Below, in pieces: positions 11,750 to 20,739 of a DNA stretch of 64,000 nucleotides (its first letter is position 1; each line of letters starts with the position of its first letter). The translations under genes and the position numbers were made by a program. Origin of the DNA: Diabrotica undecimpunctata (lineage: Eukaryota > Arthropoda > Insecta > Coleoptera > Chrysomelidae); assembly GCF_040954645.1 (NCBI RefSeq), contig NC_092803.1:85484417-85548416 (forward strand), in the 5' to 3' direction. The notes below the pieces were generated by a model. That model was not told where the DNA came from and ran no database searches. It saw only the letters and a list, made by a program, of their open reading frames with translations.

Positions 11750-12007
11750 TTATCTATTTTCTATCGTTGAAGGAATTATTGGTATAGGGAATGGCAGCTG
11801 TCTCCGAATATGAACTTCTGGAGCATCCAAAAGGTAATTTCCAGTAATATTCTGTTCAATGAATTCCGTTTCATCGCCGGCTAGGGTTTCGTATAAAGAC
11901 CATGGACATCGCTGAGCGAAAGATACATATTCAAGTCCCGCAAAGTACTGGCATGCTGAAATAAGCTGTTGTTTGGTATGTACTAGTACAGGATTGATGA
12001 TTACCAT
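11750..12007 (-). CDS. Candidate last exon of an unidentified host gene
   Basis: This 85-codon minus-strand frame has balanced, non-repetitive composition, unlike its surroundings. Examples are AQRCPWSLYETLAGDETEF and LLDAPEVHIRRQLPFPIP. Immediately before the ATG at 12005-12007 the strand reads ...AAATTTCAG-A, a good 3' splice acceptor, so the frame may enter from an upstream exon. The stop is at 11750-11752. I do not recognise the protein. No clear AATAAA follows. The tandem repeats at 12110-13800 would then lie in its intron. Alternatives are a chance frame or a piece of an unknown transposon. Confidence 0.35.
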   Translation of the reverse strand: MVIINPVLVHTKQQLISACQYFAGLEYVSFAQRCPWSLYETLAGDETEFIEQNITGNYLLDAPEVHIRRQLPFPIPIIPSTIENR

Positions 12008-12109
12008 TCTGAAATTTTTTTAGAACAAGTCTGTAAATAAAGTAAATTCAGAATCACATCATATTTATACTCTATATATGCAGTCACATATTTATTAATT
12101 TATATTATC

Positions 12110-12697
12110 TACAAGTTACAAATATAATAAAAAACGAGATATTAGAAAAGAACTAATATGTATGAATAAAACTAAAACAAAATGTGTCTCTGGTGCGGGA
12201 CTCTAACCTGATGTAATGAGACTTGGGGTAAAACAGAAACAAAAAATGTATCTAAAACAGAAGGTTTTATAAGAGAAACAGACCTAAAATTTCAATGCAA
12301 AAATATAGTTTAGAATAATTTGACAGAGAAAATTACATATATACCTATAAATAAGTTACAAATATAAGCGAAAATAGAATGAGATATTAGAAAAAACTAA
12401 AAAATGTGTCTCTACTGCGAGACTCTAACCTAATGCAATGGATAAAACATAAACAAAAAATATCTAAAAAGGTCTGTACGAGAAAAACAATCACAAAATT
12501 TCAAAGCAAAAGTCTTTCAATTTAGAGTAAATAGACAGATAAATTTTATACAAGTTACGAATATACATCTACTAAACTAAATCTACTAAAACTAAAAAAT
12601 GTGTCTCTGGTGCGGGGCTCTAACCTAATGCAACGAGACTAGGAATAATACAGAAACAGAAAAATGTGTCTAAAAAGAGGGTCTGTAAAAAAGAAAA

Positions 12698-12771
<74 letters not shown>

Positions 12772-13800
12772 GTATATACAAGTTACGAATGTAATCAAAA
12801 AATACAACTAGATATTATAAAAGAACTAATATGTATAAATAAGCCTAAAAAATGTGTCTCTGGTGCGGGATTCTAATCTGTTGCAACGAGACGCAAGATA
12901 AAACAGAGACAGAAAAATTAGTCTAAAAAGAAGGTCTGTAAGTGAAGAAATAACGCAAAATTCCAAAGCAAAAATTTAGTTTAGAATAATTCGACAGAGA
13001 AAATTACACATATACGTATAAACAAGTTACAAATATAAGCGAAAATAGAATGATATATTAGAAAAGAACTAGTATTTATGAACTAAACTAAAAAAATGTG
13101 TCTCTGTTGCGAGACTCTAACGTAATGCAACGGATAAAACAGAAACAAAAATATCTAAAAAGGTCTGTACGAAAAAAACAATCACAAAATTTCAAAGCAA
13201 AAGTCTTTTAATTTAGAGTAATTCGACAGAGAAAATTTATACAAGTTACGAATATACACAAGCAACAATAGAACGAGATATTCGAAAAGAACTAATATGT
13301 ATAAATAAAACAAAAACAAATCTACTAAAACTAAAAAATGTGTCTCTAGTGTGGGTTTCTAACCTGATGTAACGAAACTCGGAATAATACAGAAACAGAT
13401 AGGTAAATGTGTCTAAAAGAAGGTCTGTAAAAAAGAAAATGACATTATATACGTATATACAAGTTACGAATGTAATCAAAAAATACAACGAGATATTATA
13501 AAAGATGTATAAATAAACCTAAAAAATGTGTCTCTGGTGCGGGATTCTAATTGTTGCAACGAAACGCGAGATAAAACAGAGACAGAAAAATGTGTCTAAA
13601 GAGAAGGTCTGTAAGAGAAGAAATAACGTAAAATTTCAAAGCAAAAGTCTTTTAGTTTAAAGTAATTCGACAGAGAAAATGTATACAAATTACGAATATA
13701 ATCGAAGAAAGAGCGAGATTTAAAAGAACTACTATGTATGAATAAAACTAAAAAATGTGTCTCTTGTGCGAGACTCTAACCTGATGCAACGCTACGGTAC
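12110..13800 (+). repeat. Tandem array of a ~190-250-bp repeat, about eight units
   Basis: The landmark AATGTGTCTCTGGTGCGGG (with variants) recurs near 12180, 12403, 12599, 12850, 13097, 13339, 13525 and 13755. Each unit also contains CAAGTTACAAATATA and AGATATTAGAAAAGAACTA. Unit length varies through indels. No conserved frame is present. One unit contains the (TA)n tract at 12700-12770. Confidence 0.85.
12700..12770. repeat. (TA)n microsatellite
   Basis: About 35 uninterrupted TA dinucleotides inside one unit of the ~230-bp tandem repeat. Confidence 0.95.
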
Positions 13801-14218
13801 TCTGAAACGAAACAATCAAGACATACAGACGTAAATAAATCAAGAGCCAACTTAGAACCATAAACTGTAACGTAAATTTAAAGTAAAAGATAAGATATAG
13901 TAAAGTAAAAGTAAAGATAAGATAAAGTAAAAAATAGTTTATAAATAGTCATTTACCTATATATTAACTGTAATAAATTTAACAGACTAGGAACTGGTTT
14001 TCTTGCTTTGAAACTGGAATACCAATATTTAAGTAATTCCCGAATTTCAAAATTTATATCAATGTCTAGTAGTAATAGTTTCTTAACATTCTACTAATAT
14101 ATCGTTAAATATTAGTTTTCTTGTGATTATTCACAATGGTGAAGGAAAGTTTGTAGATAATATGAATCAATTATTTGTATTTTATTATATATGTATATGT
14201 ATTATGTATATATTTGTA
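13801..14218. other. No recognisable gene
   Basis: AT-rich spacer with a short run of AGTAAAAGATAAGATA-like repeats near 13880-13940. Confidence 0.5.
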
Positions 14219-16455
14219 TTTAAAATATTACGATTTAAGCCAAATTGCTTTAATAAAATGTTGATATTAAGAAAGATACAGGGTGTTAAAGTGCAAATTT
14301 AAAATTCTATTTTTCGCTATAACTTTCATGTTTGTAAAGATTTATGCATAAAAATTTACAACTGGATACTTTTAAATATGAGAAATTATAATTTGATGCA
14401 CACTTTGATGTAGCTGATAGAGGGCGCCACTTATGCCACATATGTGGCATAAATTTGCACTTAACTTTCTTGCTGTTTGAGTTACCTGTATTTTTGATAA
14501 AAAATATTAAAGATACATTATTTTAACAAAAAAAAGGAATACTTCTTAATAACTTCAAAACTTAACAGTTTTCGTATTAATCGCATTTTACAAATCAGCT
14601 GCATAATTCTGATTTAAGGCAATTACTCCAAGCAACGAAGGAAAAATAGACAAAAACATTAATAAATCTAAATTTTGGTATAAAATACCTTTGCCTAAAG
14701 TCAATAGTTAACGAAATATTAAATCAAATAAATATATCAGCAGGATAATTAATAATAGGATTTGACAAAAACAGAATAATAGCGATTTTACATCAAACAT
14801 TTTACGTTTTATGTTAAATTAAAGTCATAATCAAAACATTTTGTTTACAAATCAAATTAAGAAATAGTTAAACTAAATAACATAACTTTTTGTCAACGTA
14901 AGTGTTCGATATGTCCACCATTTTCTTTAATTCATTTGTCAATATATTACATTAAAGATCGTCTCACGTTAAATAGCATCATTGGTTCTAAAGAAACTGC
15001 TGCAGTATTTATTTCTTCCCATAGTTGGTTGTGAATGTTTATGGGATTCTTATAGACAGGTTGTTTTAATACGCCCCATACACCAAAATCAAGCGGATTA
15101 AATTCTGGGCTACGTGGTGGCTATAATGTATAATGGATGAATATATTCTTTTTAATACATATCCAAACCTTATGGTATATTATTTAACTACATCTTATTT
15201 GTGGCAGAGGTTAAACTGTGATGTATTTAATTCATTGGTTACTTATATAAACACAATAACCTATATATGTCATTCCTTATTTATATGATTACGTTACAGC
15301 TTACGAGTAACTATAATTACATCTCGAACAAATGGTCTATTATGATTAACTAACGAACTAATATTATGCTGAACTAAATTACCTGTGTGTTTATTATATT
15401 TATAACAATATCGGTTATTAGGCCAACGATGATGTTTTTGTAAAAATGCTGAGTCGTTAAGGTTAGATTGGTAGCAAAAGTATTATGAAACAAGACACAT
15501 ATGTGTTATTCAATACCTGGGCTTAAGTTTCTAATTGTCATAATAAAAATGGTTAAATAATTTACGTAATGAATGATAAGTATTTTTTTGGGATTTTTTA
15601 TAAATTAAATAATTTTATGTTATAATTATAAATAATTATATCAATATCTCACCACATTGCAAAGGAATATGACTGCCACGATAAATCCAACGTTCAGAAC
15701 AGTTATATTTAAGTATGTTCTCACTGCCTTCTCTCTAGAATGTGGTGGTGTACCATCTTACATAAACCACATATTTTGGGTTTTTAGCATTTTACAATAG
15801 GGAAAAAGTAATACAACTCCAGTAGGTATAGAAACTTAAGAAGAGATATAAAAGGGAAAATGTAAATATGATGACGGCCAACGTCTGAATACGGACACGT
15901 CACCTAAAGAAGAAGATCAAGAATATTTTCATAAGACATTTAGCAGCCATAACAAAAATTTTGTAATGTTACATTATCATCTTTGAGTTGTTGTAATAAG
16001 AATAAACTGTGAATTATGCTTATCTACAGGTATTCAGTGCTTCACCGCACATATATTACAACTAAGAATGATTACTCAGCTGACTTTAATGCGAATATCT
16101 CGAAAACGGTTAAATTTTGAGGTTATCAACAAGTATACCTTTTCCTTGTAAAAATAATTTATCTTTAATATTTTTTAACACAAATAGAGCTAACTTTAAG
16201 AACAAAAAAGTTAAGCGCAAATCTATGCCACACATGTGGCATATGTGGCGCCCTCTATTAGTTACATTAAAGTTTGTATAAAATTATAATTTATCCTACT
16301 TTAAAGCAGCCAATTATAAATTTTTGTCCAAAAATATTTACAAACGTAAAAGTTATAGAAAAAAATTGAATTTTAAATTTCGACTTTAACACCCTGTATC
16401 TTTCTTAATATCAACATTTTATTAAAGCAAGTTGGCTTAAATCGTAATATTTTAA
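14219..16455 (-). mobile_element. Tc1/mariner-superfamily element with ~340-bp inverted termini
   Basis: The left end (14219-14560) and right end (16110-16455) are inverted copies of each other. Both contain GATACAGGGTGTTAAAGT and a GCCACAxATGTGGCAT motif beside AGGGCGCCA. Two minus-strand transposase pieces lie between them. ACAGGGTGTT-type starts are common in insect mariner-like elements, but the inverted identity extends about 70 bp further out, so the true tips are uncertain. A ~520-bp AT-rich segment (15130-15655) separates the transposase pieces and may be a nested insertion. Confidence 0.7.
14905..15800 (-). pseudogene. DDE transposase fragments (Tc1/mariner superfamily)
   Basis: From 15800 to about 15660 the minus strand encodes MWFM-stop-DGTPPHSREKAVRTYLN, the second catalytic Asp block (usually QDGAPPH). 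A frame-shifted SERWIYRGSHIP follows, resembling the RWIGRGGP block. After ~520 bp of unrelated DNA, 15130-14905 encodes PRSPEFNPLDFGVWGVLKQP, the third catalytic block in the DD(x)D form, then PINIHNQLWEEI. The N-terminal DNA-binding part is missing. Stops and the interruption make it inactive. Confidence 0.65.
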
Positions 16456-16499
16456 AGTGTAGAATTTACGGTTTTCGTTTGTACAATTACTTAAGGACC

Positions 16500-16503
<4 letters not shown>

Positions 16504-16590
<87 letters not shown>
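16504..16590. repeat. (TA)n microsatellite
   Basis: About 43 TA units directly before the LTR of gypsy D. Confidence 0.95.
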
Positions 16591-16596
<6 letters not shown>

Positions 16597-16598
16597 AA

Positions 16599-16982
16599 TG
16601 TAAACATCTTGTTTATTCACTAATATGTTGTAGATTCTACGAGACCCTTCGATCAGTTGGCAGAAATCTACCTGAAACGGTCGCCTCGAAGCTTCCAGAA
16701 ACCGTTCGAATGATGACCCAGATTTACTTTCTAGTATAATCAGAGGGATTCGCCTGAATTCTACGGCTAGCTGTATTTTCATATATAATAACGGAGCTTT
16801 CATTGAAGGGGACAGTTAATTTTGAAGATTCGCATTCGCGTTTAAATTGTAACGTCCGTATAGATAAATTATGTAATTATTAGTCAAATAAATTGTTGTA
16901 CAGTGGTTTAATAAATTGATATAAATTATCGTGTTTTAGTAAATTAAAATAACAATAAATTAGAATTAATAAAAACGTAACA
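16599..16982 (+). repeat. 5' LTR of gypsy D
   Basis: Begins TGTAAACATC just after the (TA)n tract and ends ACGTAACA two bases before the primer-binding site. It contains a TATATAATAA box near 16782 and AATAAA-type signals near 16887 and 16909. The 3' LTR is not in the window, so the outer edge is inferred. Confidence 0.55.
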
Positions 16983-16984
16983 AA

Positions 16985-17002
16985 TGGTGTCAGAAGTGGG
17001 AT
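16985..17002 (+). promoter_or_regulatory. Primer-binding site of gypsy D
   Basis: TGGTGTCAGAAGTGGGAT starts two bases after the LTR. It fits the complement of an insect tRNA-Leu 3' end; that tRNA assignment is from memory. Confidence 0.7.
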
Positions 17003-17071
17003 AAAAGTAAATTAGACTTATAATAATCTTAACAAGTGTTGTTCCGAAGTGAATATTTTTAAATTGTGAAA

Positions 17072-18429
17072 ATGACGACGATTTATGAGCTCACAGTGAC
17101 GAATTTAAGAAGACATCTCGAGGACAGAGAATTAGCTTCTACCGGAAAAAAGGCTGAGTTAGTTAAACGACTAAAGAACGCTTTGCTAGAAGAAGGATTG
17201 GACTCAGAGAATTATATATTTGAAGATGCTGTCCTCTCGTCGATTTCGAAAGTTTCTGGCGACATCGCATCATTAGAGAACAAAGTTTCTGGCGATATTT
17301 CAAAAGTTTCTGGTGACACCGCATCATTAGAGAACAAAGTTTCTGACGATATTTCGAAGGTATCTGCTGATGTAACCAAAGTTTCTGGTGACATCGCATC
17401 ATTAGAAGACAAAGTTTCTAACGAGATTTCTTCTCTGGAAAGCAAAGTTTCTGCTAACATCTCTTTGGAAATCTCTAAAGTCACTTCTGAGATGTCTGCC
17501 CTCGACGATAGTATATCGTTGTTAAAGGACCTGCCGATATGTTGGCCTTCGAAGAAAAGATATGGAAAGAGATGGAAAGGAAGATGGAAGAAACAGGGAC
17601 AGCAGAGAGAGGAAACAACCCGATTACAGTAGAGACAAAAGAAGACGATACGAAATGTAAGTTGGAAATACGGCCGAAATTTGAAGGAAGTGGAGGTTCT
17701 GTCCATGTGAAAGTCCCAACTTTCGACGGAAAATCGTCATGGAACAACCACATGAAACAGTTCGAATCAGCTGCAAGAGCGAATGGATGGTCTGAAAAAG
17801 AAAAGGCTGTAAACCTGACTATCGCTCTTCGAGGAGATGCCTTAGATGTGCTTCAGACCATAGCCGTAGAGGAGACGGATGATTTCGAACAACTGAAGAA
17901 GAGGTTAAATATGCGATACGGCCACGAACATTTGGAGCATGTATATCAGTCACAGCTTAAAAATCGAAGACAAAAGAAAGATGAGGCTCTTCAAGAATAT
18001 GAGGTAGATATTGCCAGATTAGTAAGATATGCTTATCCAACAGCTCCCGAGGACATGATGGAAAAATTGGCCGTTCAAACGTTTATTGATGGTCTTCGTG
18101 ATCATGAAATGCAGAGAACACTAAGATTAGCTCGTCACAAGACGCTGGTTGATGTCTTATCCGCCGCCCTCGAATACGAGTCAGCTACGCAGGTCTCTGG
18201 CGGATACAGTAAAGTTAGGACTGTAAAAGAGGAACTAGATGGAGATAAACTTGACTAGCTTGTTAATATGATGAAAAGCATGACATACAAGAAAACGAAG
18301 ACCATAAGATGCTGGAATTGTGGCGAAGAAGGACACGTACGAAGTTCCTGTAAGCACCCTAGGTACGACGCAAATCAAGAAACTTACCAACAGAGACCCT
18401 CTCATACTAATCGCTTCTTTGAAATGTGA
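17072..18429 (+). pseudogene. Gag of gypsy D: SAP-like head, hendecad coiled coil, capsid, CCHC knuckle
   Basis: The ATG at 17072 was chosen over an in-frame GTG six bases earlier. Residues ~5-40 (LTVTNLRRHLEDRELAS... KKAELVKRLKNAL) look like a SAP-type DNA-binding helix pair. Next come repeats of KVSGDIASLEN, an 11-residue periodicity expected for a coiled coil. A one-base loss near 17540 shifts the frame. The capsid-like retrotransposon Gag domain follows (VPTFDGKSSWNNHMKQFESA... MRYGHEHLEHVYQSQL). A TAG at 18256-18258 precedes the knuckle CWNCGEEGHVRSSC (CX2CX4HX4C). The layout matches gypsy E (49704-50961), so the two are relatives. Damage prevents a full product. Confidence 0.8.
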
Positions 18430-20160
18430 AGATAGTGTATATGTAGATGGAGAAATAAATGGTAAAAAGCATACGTTGTTGGTGGATACCGGAGCGACCA
18501 GAACCATTATACGCCTGACAGTTATAAACAGCCGTAAGAAACTGTTACCAACGAGGTTGCGACTTTGGACCGCGACGGGTGAAAATGCCAATATTCATGG
18601 AGAAATCCAGATACAATTAGGAATTGGAGCAGAAAAGTTCGTCCATACTGTTATAGTTGCTGACATCGAAGAGGATGTTATATTAGGAATGGACGTAATG
18701 AATACGCATGGATTCCAATCGGATTTTAAGAATAAGGTAATCAAAGTTGGTAACGAGGAGGTATTTCTTCGTCCACATGATGACAACACTATGCAAGCAG
18801 CCGTTAAAGAAGATACACTCGTGCCTGCGAGAAGTGAAACAATCATAGTAGCGCGGCTACAGGGAATTGTGGACGAAAGGACACCCGTTATGATGGAGCC
18901 TTGGAACCATGACGACGAGGTTAGCCGAGGAATGACTACCCAGTAAATATCAAGATAGAGACAAAAGTAGGAACTTGTGTACCTGTGACATCCATAATCC
19001 GTCAGACGACAACATCTGATAATTCCAACGACAAATTCGACCAAATGGTTGCAGTTGCTGGACAGTCTCTGAATCAGATTGAGAAAAGGAAATTAAGGGA
19101 ATTTCTTCGGCAGTATCGTGATATTTTCGTACCGAAAGGAGGAGAGACGAGAAGAACTACCGTTGTTAAGCATAAAATTGATACTGGTAATGCTAAGCCA
19201 ATTCGTCAAACAGCTCGACGATTACCACAGGCGAAAAGAGAGGGAGCCGAAACGATTGTTCAGGAAATGAAGAAAGACGGGGTGATAGAACCTTCTACGA
19301 GCCCATGGGTCTCTCCGGTGGTCCTGGTTAAGAAGAAAGACGGAACGACGAGGTTCTGTGTGGATTGCCGTTTGCTGAACAACGTTACCAAGGAAGATAG
19401 TTATCCTCTGCCTCGAATCGACGATACGTTGGACACATTGGCTGGAAGTAAATTGTTTTCTACTTTGGATCTGAAGTCTGGATACTGGCAGGTAGAAATG
19501 GACCCAGTAGATAAAGAAAAGACAGCCTTCACCACAGGATCTGGATTGTGGCAATTCAACGTTATGCCATTTGGACTCTGTAATGCTCCTGCGACTTTTG
19601 AGAGGCTTATGGAAAATGTGTTGAGAGAGTTATCTTGGAAAACATGCCTGGTTTATCTAGATGACATAATCGTGTTGGGGGAGACATTTGAAGATCATCT
19701 GAAGAATTTAGAAAACGTTTTTAATCGACTTAAAGCTGCCCGATTGATGTTAAACCCCAAGAAGTGCCAGCTATTTCAAGGTAAAGTCAATTATCTGGGT
19801 CATATAGTCAGTAAAGAAGGAGTGGCCGTGGATAAGGGAAAAATCGATTCCGAATGGCCAAAACCAACTGACAAACACCAAGTGAGAAGTTTTCTGGGAC
19901 TATGTACTTACTACCGGAGGTTTATTAAGAAGTTTGCAGATATCGCTCAACCATTAACGCGACTTACAGAGGAAACAAGAGAATACCGCTGGGATACAGA
20001 CTGCCAAAATGCCTTTGAGACTTTAAAAAAGCATTTAATCACAGCACCAATTTTAGGGTATCCACTGCCAGAAGGAGAGTTCATCTTAGATACAGATGCA
20101 AGTAATGTGGGAATTGGAGGAGTGCTGTCTCAGATTCAAGGAGGACGGAAAAGAGTCCAG
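18400..20160 (+). pseudogene. Pol of gypsy D (protease, RT, start of RNase H), 3' truncated
   Basis: The protease is marked by LLVDTGATRTII near 18478-18515 and VILGMDVMNTHGF. The frame changes between about 18900 and 18930, after which RT is continuous. Visible blocks are [53 protein letters not shown] and VYLDDIIV (YLDD) near 19655. RNase H begins with FILDTDASNVGIGGVLSQI and is cut off at about 20160, where unrelated DNA starts. Integrase and 3' LTR are absent. It has the same Pol lineage as gypsy E, so a macro-CCHC-type tail cannot be tested here. Confidence 0.85.
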
Positions 20161-20739
20161 TAGAAGGGGATGCGGTACACCCCACTTTAACCTTTGACCC
20201 CTGACGTCACAAGCACCGTCCGCGCACTGGTCACGTCCCGCGATGACGTCACCGACAAGTCCTAACTTATTTTTCACGCTAGACACCTTTTGTAAGTTTA
20301 GTAATTAGCCATTTTTAATATGAATTAATTTACATATTATTTTTGTATTTTAAATATTATCCACTATCTATAAGAAGATTTTAATCCAAATTATTAAATT
20401 ATTAATTATTATTATTAAACAAAAAAATTTACCGTGTGTAGGAATCGAACTCGGGACTAGCACCACCGAAGCTAAGTATGCACGTCGCTAAGCCACATAG
20501 ACGTTTAAAATCAACTAACAATAATCTGTATAAAAAAAACAAATACGGCATAGGTATCAAAATCTGCGTGTGTAATTTATCATCTGCAGGCAATGTACGC
20601 AAAAAATTCCGATATACTTTGTATATTATTGTTCTACAATAAATGTCAAGGTAGTCGATATGGATATTTCAAATATATTTTTAACTTTAAATGTGTTGGT
20701 GAAAATACCAGTTGAATGCTTGCAACGTCCAAACGGCTC
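20161..20739. other. Non-coding segment at the truncation of gypsy D
   Basis: The first ~120 bases contain several TGACGTCA-like half sites (CTGACGTCACAAG, GATGACGTCACC). The rest is AT-rich apart from the tRNA-like piece. No LTR or coding sequence of gypsy D resumes. Confidence 0.45.
20428..20512 (-). repeat. tRNA-like segment, probable SINE head or decayed tRNA
   Basis: On the minus strand a B-box-like CGAGTTCGATTCC (from about 20458 down) follows an A-box-like TGTGGCTTAGCGACG by a tRNA-like distance. A full cloverleaf with a paired acceptor stem cannot be drawn convincingly, so I do not call a functional tRNA. RNA polymerase III boxes of this type are typical of tRNA-derived SINEs. Confidence 0.4.

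Noticed and set aside
12664..12876. Open frame of Ile-Tyr repeats
   Set aside because: Produced by the (TA)n tract; the same applies to frames at 16411-16803, 34602-34847, 42643-42888, 49099-49461, 54792-55070, 55988-56194 and 56850-57068.
20428..20512. Functional tRNA gene
   Set aside because: Has box A- and B-like sequences but no convincing acceptor stem or cloverleaf.
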